64,000 nt of DNA from DASTCZ01 sp035308165 (GCA_035308165.1 DATGHC010000074.1:62001-126000), one strand, 5' to 3'. Shown: positions 44,624-53,890, counted from the stretch's first letter. The notes: a model not told the origin generated them from the sequence alone. Numbers and translations: made by a program.

Positions 44624-45733
44624 CTATCGAATCAACATGCAGTCGCCATAACTGTAAAAGCGATAGCCTGCGGTGATGGCGTGATGATAGGCGTTGAGGA
44701 TTCGCTCGCGACCGGCAAATGCCGCGACCATCACCAGAAGACTGGACTGCGGTAAATGAAAATTGGTGAGCATCTGATCCACCACGCGGAAACTGTGACC
44801 AGGGTAAATGTAGATTCCTGCTTCCGCGCGTCCGCCGATGAGGAGACGCTTGTCGCCGGCCTGGCTGGCTGCAAGAGCTGAATCTTCCAGCGCTCGGACG
44901 ACTGTAGTTCCCACCGCCAGAATGGGTCGGCCGGAAGCTCTCGCCTGGCGTATTTTTTCGGCGCTATCTTCGGGAATTTCGTAATTCTCTTTGTGGATTT
45001 GATGCTGCTCAATCTCGTCTTCGTGAATGGGCTGAAATGTACCCAGTCCCACTTCCAGAGTTAGTTCGCAGATTTCTGCGCCTCGCTGGCGCAGTCGCTC
45101 GACCATCTGCGGGGTGAAATGCAAACCCGCGGTGGGGGCGGCGACGGCACTTCCGCTACGGGCAAAAATGGTTTGATAGCGGGAGCTATCGTCGGGCTCA
45201 TCCGGGCGGCGGATGTAGGGCGGCAAGGGAATGTGGCCCAGACGCTTCACTGTTTCCTGAAAATCACCCGCGCAGAAGAAGCGTAGTTGGCGGACACCCA
45301 ATTCGCCCCTGCCGATGACTTCGGCCTCGAGCGCTCCTTCGCCGAACAGGATGTGTTCGCCGACGCGGACCTTTCGTCCGGGGCGCACCAAGGCTTCCCA
45401 AATTTCGTTTCCGGCGTCGGATGCAATTCTCCGTGTGAGCAAGACCTCGATCGTTGCGGTCAGGAAGTCATTCTGGATAATCTTCTGCTTGCCCGGGGGC
45501 TCACTTCCCGCGCCGCTGCGTTGGCCGAAAAGACGCGCCGGGAGGACTCGCGCGTTGTTGACGACGATCAGCTCGTTACCACAAAGGAGGTCTGGCAGCT
45601 CTCGAAAGAAACGGTCCTTCCATTGGCCGGAATCGCGGAACAGAACCATCATGCGCGAGGCATCCCGCTCGGCGAGCGGACGCTGTGCAATGCGATCCTC
45701 AGGAAGTTCGTATGAAAAGTCCGATAGTTTCAA
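44624..45733 (-). CDS. queA: tRNA preQ1(34) S-adenosylmethionine ribosyltransferase-isomerase
   Basis: 369 residues. Transfers the ribosyl moiety of SAM to preQ1 at the wobble position of tRNA to make epoxyqueuosine. Family signatures: YELPEDRIAQRPLAERDASRM, DLLCGNELIVVNNARVLPAR, the active-site region APTAGLHFTPQMVERLRQRG, LEVGLGTFQPIHEDEIEQH and the final TNFHLPQSSLLVMVAAFAG. Length is slightly above the usual 340-350. A clear terminator follows. Other queuosine genes are not in the window. Confidence 0.96.
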   Translation of the reverse strand: MKLSDFSYELPEDRIAQRPLAERDASRMMVLFRDSGQWKDRFFRELPDLLCGNELIVVNNARVLPARLFGQRSGAGSEPPGKQKIIQNDFLTATIEVLLTRRIASDAGNEIWEALVRPGRKVRVGEHILFGEGALEAEVIGRGELGVRQLRFFCAGDFQETVKRLGHIPLPPYIRRPDEPDDSSRYQTIFARSGSAVAAPTAGLHFTPQMVERLRQRGAEICELTLEVGLGTFQPIHEDEIEQHQIHKENYEIPEDSAEKIRQARASGRPILAVGTTVVRALEDSALAASQAGDKRLLIGGRAEAGIYIYPGHSFRVVDQMLTNFHLPQSSLLVMVAAFAGRERILNAYHHAITAGYRFYSYGDCMLIR

Positions 45734-45920
45734 TCGTCATCTCTCCGGAGTGTTTCGGATTCTACCCGAAGTCTTACGAGGCAGCCAATTCTTACGGAGG
45801 AATCAGACTTGAACCATATACGCCATCAAGCCTCTGGCTTCAAGCGGATGAATCCTTTGCAATGCTTATAATATGCTTATAATTAACGACTTACATGATT
45901 CCAATAATAATTTAAAACAC
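45734..45920. other. Region between queA and hsp20
   Basis: It holds an AT-rich tandem (atgcttataat twice, about 45862-45882) and a CTTGA-N13-TCAAG inverted pair at 45808-45830. The first may be a further promoter; the second recalls the HspR box but its spacing is wrong. No gene is seen. Confidence 0.4.
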
Positions 45921-45949
45921 TTGACAATAACACACGCATATTTTATGAT
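45921..45949 (+). promoter_or_regulatory. Predicted promoter of hsp20
   Basis: TTGACA (45921-45926), 17-base spacer, TATGAT (45944-45949). Transcription start near 45956, giving a 30-base leader with AGGAGG. No CIRCE element is visible. Confidence 0.75.
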
Positions 45950-45986
45950 TTGCGTGCAATAAGATAACGAATATAGGAGGAAAGAG

Positions 45987-46442
45987 ATGAATCCCCTTAC
46001 CCGCTGGCAGCCCTTTCGCGGGCTCGGCAACTTGCAGGATCAAGTCAATCGTCTGCTGGAAGAGTCCACCCATGGCACGGACTCCCATTCGAGCCTTACG
46101 TCTTGGGTGCCGACAGTGGATATTTACGAAACTGAGGACGAACTGGTGGTTACGGCAGATCTGCCCGGGATCAGCGACAAGGACCTGGATGTCCGAGTTG
46201 AGAACTACATGCTGACGATCCGCGGAGAGCGCAGGCTTGAGAAGACTGTCAATGAAGACAATATGCTCCGCGTGGAGCGCGCCTATGGCTCCTTCACTCG
46301 CAGCTTCTCTCTGCCGAACACGGTAAACACCGAAGCCATTAAGGCTGACTATCACGACGGCGTCCTATCGGTGAAGATGCCGAAGCGTGAAGAGTCCAAA
46401 CCGAAGCAGGTGAAGGTGAACGTGGCCACAGACGGACGGTAA
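45987..46442 (+). CDS. Hsp20 / alpha-crystallin family small heat-shock protein
   Basis: 151 residues. Holds unfolded proteins during heat stress. The alpha-crystallin domain has VDIYETEDELVVTADLPGIS, MLTIRGERR, a YGSFTRSFSLPNTVN core and ADYHDGVLSVKMPKRE, the conserved end. AGGAGGAAAGAG precedes the ATG with suitable spacing. It is followed 85 bases later by clpB; the two work together, with Hsp20 holding substrates for ClpB-driven rescue. Confidence 0.95.
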   Translation: MNPLTRWQPFRGLGNLQDQVNRLLEESTHGTDSHSSLTSWVPTVDIYETEDELVVTADLPGISDKDLDVRVENYMLTIRGERRLEKTVNEDNMLRVERAYGSFTRSFSLPNTVNTEAIKADYHDGVLSVKMPKREESKPKQVKVNVATDGR

Positions 46443-46527
46443 GTTCCGGCTCGACCTTCGGCGGGGCTCGGTAATAAAATTGGCCGGGCTCCGCACTTCG
46501 GTCTAACGAAGAGATTGGGAGAACCAA

Positions 46528-49179
46528 ATGCTTCGCCTTGACAAACTAACCATCAAAGCCCAGGAAGCCTTTCAGGAAGCGCAGGAAGTGGCTGCCCGGC
46601 ATGACCACCAACAAATTGAGCCGCTGCACCTTCTCGCCGCGTTGCTGGCGCAGACCGACGGCGTGGTCCGTCCATTGCTGAACCGGCTGGGCGCGCCTCC
46701 CGAAGCATTGGCCCGCGATGTTGAATTGGCTCTGGGCAGGCTGCCCAAGGTTTCCGGCGTGGCGCAGCAGCATTTGAGCCCGGCGATCAACGAATTATTT
46801 GAGAAGGCGTTTGCCGAAGCCGGGAAATTCCACGATGAATATGTTTCCAACGAACATCTGCTCCTGGCAATGTCGGATTTTGGGCGCGATCCCGTGGCCG
46901 AATTGTTGCGCAAACACGGCGTGAGCCATGACGCGATATTGCAAGCCCTGGCCAGTGTGCGCGGAAGCCAGAGGGTGACGTCGCCCAATCCTGAATCGAC
47001 ATATCGCGCGCTGGAACAATACGCGAAGGACCTGACTGAGCTGGCGCGACGCGGCAAGCTTGATCCCGTGATCGGACGCGACGCGGAAATCCGACGGGTA
47101 ATGCAAATCCTGGCGCGGCGGACGAAAAACAATCCGGTGCTGATTGGTGAACCGGGCGTCGGGAAGACGGCCATCGTAGAAGGGTTGGCCCAGCGGATTA
47201 TTTCCGGCGATGTGCCGGAAATCCTAAAGACCAAGCGGCTGGTGGCGCTGGATTTGGCCTCGATGGTTGCGGGCGCGAAATATCGCGGAGAATTTGAGGA
47301 CCGGCTCAAGGCGGTGCTGAAGGAAGTCACCGACGCTGAAGGGCAGGTGATTCTGTTTATTGACGAGCTGCACACAGTCGTGGGCGCGGGCGCGGCGGAA
47401 GGGGCGATGGACGCTTCCAACATGCTGAAGCCGGCATTGGCGCGAGGTGATTTGCGCGCAATCGGCGCCACCACTCTCAACGAATACCGGAAGTACATCG
47501 AGAAGGATCCCGCGCTGGAGCGTCGATTTCAGCCAGTGCTGGTCAGCGAACCATCGGTCGAGGACACCATCGCGATTCTGCGCGGCTTGAAGGACCGCTA
47601 CGAAGTACATCACGGCGTGCGCATCAAAGATTCGGCCATCATAGCCGCGGCAACGCTGTCGCATCGATACATCTCCGATCGATTCTTGCCCGACAAGGCC
47701 ATTGACCTGGTAGACGAGTCGGCCGCCAGCCTGAGGATGCAGATCGATTCCCTGCCGCTGGAGATTGATGACGTCGAGCGGCGCATCCTGCAGTTGGAAA
47801 TCGAGCGGCAAGCACTTGTGAAAGAATCCGACGCGCATTCCAAGGCGCGGCTGGCAGAGATAGTGGAGCAGCTGGCATCGTTGCGCGAGGAATCGTCCGC
47901 CAAGAAAGCCCGCTGGCAAGTGGAAAAGAGTGCGATCGCGAACCTGCGGAAGCTCAAGGAGCAGATCGAGCAGCTCAAGGCGGAGGAGCAGCGCCACGAA
48001 CGCACGGGCGATTTGTCGAAGGTGGCGGAGATCCGCTACGGAAAACTTTCCGCTACAGAGAAGGAACTTACAGCCGCGCAGAAAAAACTTGAGGAAGTAC
48101 AAAAAGACGGACGAATGTTGAAGGAAGAGGTGGATGAGGAAGATATCGCCGCGCTGGTTAGCAAGTGGACGGGCATTCCCGTGGGACGGCTTCTGGAAGG
48201 CGAAGCGCACAAACTTGTGGACATGGAGCAACGGTTGCGGCAGCGAGTCATCGGGCAGGACGACGGCTTGACGCGAGTGTCCGGAGCAATCCGGCGGAGC
48301 CGCGCGGGGCTGAGCGATCCGCGGCGGCCAATCGGCTCGTTTATTTTCCTGGGGCCCACTGGAGTTGGAAAAACAGAGCTGGTGCGCGCGCTGGCGGAAT
48401 TCCTGTTCGATGACGAAAAAGCCCTGGTCCGCCTGGACATGTCGGAGTACATGGAAAAGCATTCTGTGTCGCGGATGATCGGCGCACCCCCAGGCTACGT
48501 CGGATATGAAGAGGGTGGCCAGCTCACCGAGGCGGTGCGGCGGCATCCGTACAGCGTGGTGCTGCTGGATGAAATTGAAAAAGCGAATCCCGATGTGTTC
48601 AACATCCTGTTGCAGATTCTTGAGGATGGCCGGTTGACGGACGGCAAGGGACGGACGGTTGACTTCAGAAACACGGTAATCGTGATGACCAGCAATGTGG
48701 GCTCGGCGGCCATTTCGGAACTCGCAGGACGCGACGCCGAGCGGGCGCGCCGGGAAGCTATGGAAGCGTTGCGGGCGGCATTCCGTCCGGAGTTTCTGAA
48801 CAGGGTGGATGAGATCGTCATGTTCAATCCGCTGGGCAAGGAACAGCTGGCAAAGATTGTAGACCTGCAATTGAAAGACGCAATGAAGCTTCTGGCCGAG
48901 CGCAACGTCACGGTGGAATTGACTCCCGCGGCGCGGGAGTTGGTGCTCGCAGAAGGATTTGATCCGGCCTACGGCGCGCGGCCGATGCGGCGCGCCATGC
49001 AACGCCTGGTGCAGGATCCGCTGGCCATGAAGATCCTGGATGGCACGATTCTTCCGGGTGACCACGTCATCGCAGATGTGGATCCCGCTACGCGGCAAAT
49101 GAGATTTCAGAGGAAGCCCAGCGCGGCCAATCCCGAAAAGAACGTGGGCACGCCTAAGGCGGCGCGGGCATCCCGTTGA
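46528..49179 (+). CDS. clpB: ClpB disaggregase chaperone
   Basis: 883 residues. Hexameric AAA+ machine that extracts polypeptides from aggregates with DnaK. N-terminal Clp_N repeats (EAFQEAQEVAARHDHQQIEP), first AAA+ with GEPGVGKTAIVEGLAQRI, the long M-domain coiled coil (about residue 405-530; ERRILQLEIERQALVKESDA, KKLEEVQKDGRMLKEEVDEE), second AAA+ with FLGPTGVGKTELVRALAEFL and the sensor region RPEFLNRVDEIVMF. No ClpP-binding loop is expected and none is seen. Start ATG is preceded by GGGAG. It follows hsp20. Confidence 0.97.
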   Translation: MLRLDKLTIKAQEAFQEAQEVAARHDHQQIEPLHLLAALLAQTDGVVRPLLNRLGAPPEALARDVELALGRLPKVSGVAQQHLSPAINELFEKAFAEAGKFHDEYVSNEHLLLAMSDFGRDPVAELLRKHGVSHDAILQALASVRGSQRVTSPNPESTYRALEQYAKDLTELARRGKLDPVIGRDAEIRRVMQILARRTKNNPVLIGEPGVGKTAIVEGLAQRIISGDVPEILKTKRLVALDLASMVAGAKYRGEFEDRLKAVLKEVTDAEGQVILFIDELHTVVGAGAAEGAMDASNMLKPALARGDLRAIGATTLNEYRKYIEKDPALERRFQPVLVSEPSVEDTIAILRGLKDRYEVHHGVRIKDSAIIAAATLSHRYISDRFLPDKAIDLVDESAASLRMQIDSLPLEIDDVERRILQLEIERQALVKESDAHSKARLAEIVEQLASLREESSAKKARWQVEKSAIANLRKLKEQIEQLKAEEQRHERTGDLSKVAEIRYGKLSATEKELTAAQKKLEEVQKDGRMLKEEVDEEDIAALVSKWTGIPVGRLLEGEAHKLVDMEQRLRQRVIGQDDGLTRVSGAIRRSRAGLSDPRRPIGSFIFLGPTGVGKTELVRALAEFLFDDEKALVRLDMSEYMEKHSVSRMIGAPPGYVGYEEGGQLTEAVRRHPYSVVLLDEIEKANPDVFNILLQILEDGRLTDGKGRTVDFRNTVIVMTSNVGSAAISELAGRDAERARREAMEALRAAFRPEFLNRVDEIVMFNPLGKEQLAKIVDLQLKDAMKLLAERNVTVELTPAARELVLAEGFDPAYGARPMRRAMQRLVQDPLAMKILDGTILPGDHVIADVDPATRQMRFQRKPSAANPEKNVGTPKAARASR

Positions 49180-49291
49180 AGTTCGATGATGCGACAGGAA
49201 TCAGGGAAGCCGCATTCGTTTGACGAAGTGGCTCAAGGTTCCTAAACTGATCCAGCAGGTGAAGTGAGCTATTCATAGAGGAGTTGTAGCC

Positions 49292-50149
49292 ACGCGTGGA
49301 CTTAAGACTGGCATCTTACTTATAGCGTTGACGTTGCTTCTGGTCTTGGGCGGGCAGGCGATCTCCGGCCAGAACGGCATGGTCATCGGGCTGGGCATTG
49401 CCTTCATCATGAACATTAGCGCCTATTTTTTCTCGGACAAGATCGCCTTGCGATCGAGTCATGCTCAACCGGTGACGCGTGAGCAGGCGCCGCGGCTATA
49501 CGCAGTGATGGAGCGGCTATGCGGCAAAGGCAATATTCCCATGCCCAAGCTGTACATCATCCCCGAGGAGGCGCCCAACGCGTTTGCCACGGGGCGCAGC
49601 CCGCATCATGCCTCGGTAGCCGCGACGGTTGGCCTGCTGAAGCTGATGAACGACGATGAATTGGAAGGCGTGATCGCTCATGAGCTTTCTCACGTGCGCA
49701 ATTACGACATTCTGATTACGTCCGTCGCGGCCATGCTGGCGGGCGCACTGACCATGCTCGCTCATTTCGCCCGGTGGGGAATGATATTTGGGGGGTATGG
49801 TGGACGCGACAGCCGGGACCGCGGAAATGCTCTCACCATGCTGGCCATGATTATTGTCGCGCCGCTGGCAGCGTTGTTGCTTCAACTTGGCATTTCGCGG
49901 CAGCGCGAGTATGCCGCCGATGCGGCGGGCGTCCGGCTGGTGGGCCATCCTTACGGATTGATTTCCGCGCTAAAGAAGCTTGGCGAGTACAACAAGCAAA
50001 TCCCGATGAACGTGTCACCCTCCACGGCGTCCCTTTTCATCGTTGCGCCCTTCACCGGCGTTCGTAGCATGATGTCTGGGCTGTTCAGCACCCATCCCCC
50101 TCTGAGCGAAAGGATTGCAGTGCTGGAGCATATGGTGATCACGCGCTGA
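49292..50149 (+). CDS. htpX: HtpX membrane metalloprotease (apparent ACG start)
   Basis: Inner-membrane zinc protease that removes damaged membrane proteins. Motif HELSHVRNYDI holds the zinc site, with Glu in EYAADAAG further on. Two N-terminal helices (TGILLIALTLLLVLGG, MVIGLGIAFIMNISAYFFS) and two later ones. The conserved beginning (RGLKTGILLIALTLLL) has no ATG, GTG or TTG: an AGAGGAG at 49277-49283 is followed eight bases later by ACG at 49292, where ATG is expected. A TTG at 49328 would cut off most of the first helix. Either ACG is used or a base was changed. It follows clpB by 112 bases. Confidence 0.85.
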   Translation, partial: TRGLKTGILLIALTLLLVLGGQAISGQNGMVIGLGIAFIMNISAYFFSDKIALRSSHAQPVTREQAPRLYAVMERLCGKGNIPMPKLYIIPEEAPNAFATGRSPHHASVAATVGLLKLMNDDELEGVIAHELSHVRNYDILITSVAAMLAGALTMLAHFARWGMIFGGYGGRDSRDRGNALTMLAMIIVAPLAALLLQLGISRQREYAADAAGVRLVGHPYGLISALKKLGEYNKQIPMNVSPSTASLFIVAPFTGVRSMMSGLFSTHPPLSERIAVLEHMVITR

Positions 50150-50368
50150 CAGGTTGGCACGTCTGTGCCGAGCAAGATAAAGATTCCTGAAATGGACATA
50201 ACGACAGTATCGTGTAGAAACGGAACCGTCCTAGTACGATATCAATTCGATCTCCGTCACTCACGTAATTCGTAACCCCTTCCTTTGCCTCAATTTGCGT
50301 TTGTCCAGCTCTGGCATCTTTCTGGCATCTTAAGTGCTCCTATCCAATGTGGCGTTGGGAGGATGAGC

Positions 50369-50563
50369 ATGACGTGCCAAGCTACGATTCGACTCATTTG
50401 CGATTACTTGGAAGGGTGGCTGTCCCCGACTATTGAACGTGAAGTATCGCAGCATTTGACCGAGTGCCCGAACTGCTTCAAAGTCCTCGAGGCGGCGGAA
50501 CAGACGCTGGAAACATACTTCGATTCCGACCACCAACGGCTTCCCCACCCACACGCCATTTGA
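50369..50563 (+). CDS. Small orphan zf-HC2 protein
   Basis: 64 residues from ATG 50369, six bases after GGGAGG; an ATG at 50363 sits directly on that site. It consists almost entirely of a zf-HC2 domain: CDYLEGWLSPTIEREVSQHL then HLTECPNC (H-x3-C-x2-C). No membrane helix follows and no sigma gene is adjacent, so it may be a soluble anti-sigma factor or a degraded one. Confidence 0.65.
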   Translation: MTCQATIRLICDYLEGWLSPTIEREVSQHLTECPNCFKVLEAAEQTLETYFDSDHQRLPHPHAI

Positions 50564-50903
50564 GCGGAATCACAGCATTCTTCAAATTCCCGTTCCCATA
50601 TTCCTCAAGACAACTGTATTGAATTCAGCCAATTCGTCCTTTATGAAACAGACATGGATTGATACGATCGTACTGCTCTGTCACACCCCGCCTCCTTGTC
50701 CAAAGCATTAACACAGAGAAACAACACGAACCCTGTAAAGATTGCCAATCCTCCCCACTGCAAAACTGGCTCCCGGAAAGCAGCCCCATCGGCAACTATC
50801 TGTAATTGCAGGAGTTAGGGACAAGGCTTGGCTTGGCCACTTTTGGCGCGGCGCGTGCTCTTTACCTCTGCGCAAGGGGCTTAGCTCCAAGGAGAATACG
50901 AAA
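50564..50903. other. Intergenic stretch upstream of the coiled-coil protein
   Basis: 340 bases with no convincing gene or promoter. A TTGCC/GGCAA pair (50742-50746 and 50791-50795) could close a folded leader, but I could not match it to a riboswitch class. AAGGAG precedes the next gene. Confidence 0.35.
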
Positions 50904-51767
50904 ATGCTTACTGAAAGCCGAGAAGAAACAGTCCACACCAACGAAGGGACTCCCCGCTGGATGGGGATCGCCGTTGTGGCCCTGGCCGCGGTTTCGCTGC
51001 TGGGGTTGGGAGTTGGCTGGAGCGCATCGAACAATGCGCGAGAAGCTCAACAAGCAGCCGCGAATGACAACAAGACGCTGCGCCAGAATTTAGATGTTGT
51101 GAGCCAGCGATTGGCTCAGACCGAAGCCGCGAACGCACAAATTCAAGGTGATTTAAGCGCGGTCACGGGCCGGCTGAAACTGACACAGGACGAACTGGAT
51201 AAGTCCCACAAACAGACCGGGGCGATCAAGACGGATTATTCCAAGAAGATAGCCGGTCTGCAGGACGAAGTTCAGAATGGTCTGGCAACGAAAGCCAGCA
51301 ATGATGACCTGAAGGCGGTTTCCACCGACGTCAATGGCGTGAAGACCGACCTGGACGCCACCAAGCAGGGCCTGCTTGCGGCCAATGGCATCATCAATGA
51401 ACACGGCACCCTTATTGCCAAGACGCACGACGACATCGAGCAGCTCCGCCGATTGGGGCAGCGCGATTACATCGAGTTCACGATTTCCGGCAAGGAAAAG
51501 CAGCGGGTTGGCAATGTGTCGGTTGAATTGCACGGAGTAAGTGCCAAGCGCAACCAGTACACCGTCGAACTCTACGTGGACGACATGAAGCTGGAAAAGA
51601 AGAATCGTGCGGTCAACGAGCCGATTTTCTTCTATACCCGCGGCAGCCGTCAGGCGATGGAGCTGGTTGTGAACCAAATTGGCAAGGACAAGATCACCGG
51701 CTACATCAGCGTTCCCAAGAGCTTGGGGACAACGCAGGCGGCTTCATCCACCAGCGGCAACAACTGA
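50904..51767 (+). CDS. Single-pass membrane protein with long coiled coil, unknown function
   Basis: 287 residues from ATG 50904, with AAGGAG about nine bases upstream. A cytoplasmic N-terminus of 20 residues, one membrane helix (MGIAVVALAAVSLLGLGVGW), a coiled coil from about residue 45 to 175 (DVVSQRLAQTEAANAQIQGD, DLDATKQGLLAANGIINEHG) and a C-terminal beta-rich domain of about 100 residues (YIEFTISGKEKQRVGNVSVE, YTVELYVDDMKLEKKNRAVN). No known family recognised. It may be a structural or sensory envelope protein. A perfect-stem terminator follows. Confidence 0.78.
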   Translation: MLTESREETVHTNEGTPRWMGIAVVALAAVSLLGLGVGWSASNNAREAQQAAANDNKTLRQNLDVVSQRLAQTEAANAQIQGDLSAVTGRLKLTQDELDKSHKQTGAIKTDYSKKIAGLQDEVQNGLATKASNDDLKAVSTDVNGVKTDLDATKQGLLAANGIINEHGTLIAKTHDDIEQLRRLGQRDYIEFTISGKEKQRVGNVSVELHGVSAKRNQYTVELYVDDMKLEKKNRAVNEPIFFYTRGSRQAMELVVNQIGKDKITGYISVPKSLGTTQAASSTSGNN

Positions 51768-51821
51768 GCAGATTTCTACAAACGAGCGGCGGGCCTTACC
51801 GGGGTATCCGCCAAGAACCGA

Positions 51822-51857
51822 GCGGGAGGATCGAAATGATCCTCCCGCTTTTGTTTT
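51822..51857 (+). terminator. Intrinsic terminator after the coiled-coil protein gene
   Basis: Perfect 11-bp stem gcgggaggatc/gatcctcccgc (51822-51832 and 51838-51848), five-base loop, then ttttgtttt. Confidence 0.9.
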
Positions 51858-51904
51858 CCCTCCACTCGCATCTTTGCCCCGCAATCGGTTAGCATGTTCC
51901 CGCC

Positions 51905-53080
51905 ATGAGCGTGTGGGCAATTTCGGTTGGGAAGGCCATCACACCACAGCTGGAAATCCAGGATGCCGTGGTGTTGGTCGACGGTAGCCGGATTTTAGCT
52001 GTTGGGCCGCGCGACGAAGTCCATGTGCCCGCGAATGCGCACCGTGTGGATGCGTCCGGCATGACCCTAATGCCTGGATTTGTAGATGTCCACGTTCACG
52101 GCGCGGGTGGGCATGACGTGATGGAGGCCACGCCCGAAGCGCTGAGCGCCATTGCGACGACGTTGGCGCGCGGGGGAACGACCTCTTTCCTGGCAACCAC
52201 AGTCACCGCGGAGCCACGGGGGCTCTGCAACGGCGCTGAAGGAATCGCGAGGTACATTGCCTCGCAGTCCCGGCAGATTGAGCTCACCCGACCCTGCGCA
52301 GAAATCCTGGGGATCCACTTTGAGGGACCATTTATCAGTCAAGCCAGGCGAGGGGTGCATCCGGCACAGTGGATTGCGGCTCCTTCTCCGGAGCTGCTGG
52401 GAAAAATGCTAGCCGCTGCGGGAGGGACCGCTCGGATATTGACGCTGGCGCCGGAAACGCAGGGGGGCCTCGATTTAATTACGGAAGCGTGCCAGGCGGG
52501 GGTCATCGTCGCACTCGGTCATACCGACGCCACCTATGAGCAGGCCACGGAAGCAATTGCGTATGGAGCTCGGCACGCAGCACACGTCTTCAATGCCATG
52601 CGACCGTTTTCGCATCGTGAAACGGGAGTGCTGGGGGCGGTGCTGACTTCACCGCGAGTCACCGCTGAGCTGATTGCCGATGGCGTGCACGTGGATTCCG
52701 CCGCGATGAAGCTTTTGCTTGCAGCCAAGACCGCGGGCGGTGTGATCCTTGTGAGCGACGGTACAGCTGCGACGGGGATGCCCGATGGCCGGTACCGGCT
52801 TGGCGATTTTGATGTGGATGTGGCGCGCGGAGTGGTACGCAACGCCGAGGGAAAGCTGGCGGGCAGTGCACTCACGCTCGACCAGGCTCTGCGCAATGTT
52901 GTGGCGCTAGGTGTGCCGTTGGACGAAGGCGTGAGGATGCTTACGTTTTATCCGGCACGTTTGCTGGGTTTGGAGGCTCGCAAGGGAACACTGGCTGCCG
53001 GGGCGGATGCGGACTTGGTATTCCTCGATGCTCAGCTGCGGATTTCGCGAGTGGTGACACGAGGAGTTGGTTTGGATTAG
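51905..53080 (+). CDS. nagA: N-acetylglucosamine-6-phosphate deacetylase
   Basis: 391 residues. Removes the acetyl group from GlcNAc-6-phosphate in amino sugar use and peptidoglycan recycling. Amidohydrolase features: GFVDVHVHGAGGHDVM, HFEGPFISQARRGVHPAQW, LGHTDATYEQ, AHVFNAMRPFSHRETGV, and VSDGTAATGMPDGRY with the catalytic Asp. Length matches the family (about 380). The start is ATG 51905 without an obvious ribosome site. It stands alone after a terminator; no nagB or PTS gene is near. Confidence 0.95.
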   Translation: MSVWAISVGKAITPQLEIQDAVVLVDGSRILAVGPRDEVHVPANAHRVDASGMTLMPGFVDVHVHGAGGHDVMEATPEALSAIATTLARGGTTSFLATTVTAEPRGLCNGAEGIARYIASQSRQIELTRPCAEILGIHFEGPFISQARRGVHPAQWIAAPSPELLGKMLAAAGGTARILTLAPETQGGLDLITEACQAGVIVALGHTDATYEQATEAIAYGARHAAHVFNAMRPFSHRETGVLGAVLTSPRVTAELIADGVHVDSAAMKLLLAAKTAGGVILVSDGTAATGMPDGRYRLGDFDVDVARGVVRNAEGKLAGSALTLDQALRNVVALGVPLDEGVRMLTFYPARLLGLEARKGTLAAGADADLVFLDAQLRISRVVTRGVGLD

Positions 53081-53122
53081 ATCTGGGAGACTCTTGAGGG
53101 AGCAGAACACGGAGAAGTCAAC

Positions 53123-53377
53123 TCATAGGTTAAGCGGGACCCCGAACTTTTCCGCCAAAAAGTAAGGGTCGAACGGGCTGCAAGAAAAAAACTCTCCATT
53201 CACTTCAAAGGTTGGGACCTTACAGCGGCCGTCGTTCACACTCATGACCAGGTCTTCTGCGTCAGGGGATTCGTCCACATTTATCTCTTCCACGACAATT
53301 CCGCGATCGCCGAGGAATTTCTTGGCACGGCGGCAATCGAAGCACCAATTCGTCGTGTACATTTTTACGGTGGGCAT
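53123..53377 (-). CDS. Glutaredoxin-family protein
   Basis: 84 residues. Thioredoxin fold with active-site CFDC (VKMYTTNWCFDCRRAKKFLG), then KVPTFEVNGEFFSC and a cis-Pro. It resembles the NrdH/Mrx1-like redoxins that reduce disulfides or handle Fe-S proteins. The gene starts 60 bases after atpC on the same strand, so may be the last gene of the ATP synthase transcript. Confidence 0.88.
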   Translation of the reverse strand: MPTVKMYTTNWCFDCRRAKKFLGDRGIVVEEINVDESPDAEDLVMSVNDGRCKVPTFEVNGEFFSCSPFDPYFLAEKFGVPLNL

Positions 53378-53437
53378 TTAGCTACCTGAAGGTTAGATGT
53401 ACGAAATTCACCCCGGATTCCAAAGATTCTGCAACGG

Positions 53438-53890
53438 TTACGCGGAGTGAACCGCCTCCGCACCGCGCGCGGAAACTCCCGAAGCCTGCCCTGCGACCTT
53501 TAGACGGATTTCGGCGCGCGCAATGGCCTCCCGCGCCGGGCCCGCGGTTTCTTCCGGGGTTCCAGGCGTGGCCAGAATTTTCCGCGCGGTTTCCCTGGCG
53601 GCACGGGCGCGGTCCGCGTTTATTTCCTCGGCGCGCTCGGCAGTTTCTGCCAGCACAATCACGCGTCCCGCGAGTACCTCCACATAGCCGCCAAAAACCG
53701 CGGCGTAATGCGTCCCCTGCGCATCGCGATAGCTTAATTCGCCCATCCCCATGGCCCCGAGCAACGGCGCGTGGCCGGGCAAGACGCCGATGTACCCTTC
53801 GCTGGCGGGAATTTCCGCGGCGACCACCGTTGCTTGCACGACGCGGCGCTCGGGTGTAACCAATTCAAATTTGAACGAATCAGGGAGCAT
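53438..53890 (-). CDS. atpC: ATP synthase epsilon subunit
   Basis: 150 residues. The central-stalk subunit of F1. N-terminal beta-sandwich (FKFELVTPERRVVQATVVAA, GYIGVLPGHAPLLGAMGMGE, VFGGYVEVLAGRVIVLAETA) and C-terminal helical hairpin (EINADRARAARETARKILAT). The order after beta and gamma is normal. The C-terminal end is Ala-rich and a little longer than usual. Confidence 0.95.
   Translation of the reverse strand: MLPDSFKFELVTPERRVVQATVVAAEIPASEGYIGVLPGHAPLLGAMGMGELSYRDAQGTHYAAVFGGYVEVLAGRVIVLAETAERAEEINADRARAARETARKILATPGTPEETAGPAREAIARAEIRLKVAGQASGVSARGAEAVHSA

Noticed and set aside
45808..45830. HspR (HAIR) operator
   Set aside because: The half-site spacing is 13, not 11, and the inner conserved bases are missing; kept only as a low-interest observation.
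47224..49098. Minus-strand open frame of 624 codons
   Set aside because: Shadow of clpB on the other strand, with no family features.
50742..50795. Possible structured leader or riboswitch before the coiled-coil protein gene
   Set aside because: A five-base TTGCC/GGCAA pair alone is weak and the intervening sequence did not match any class I could recall.
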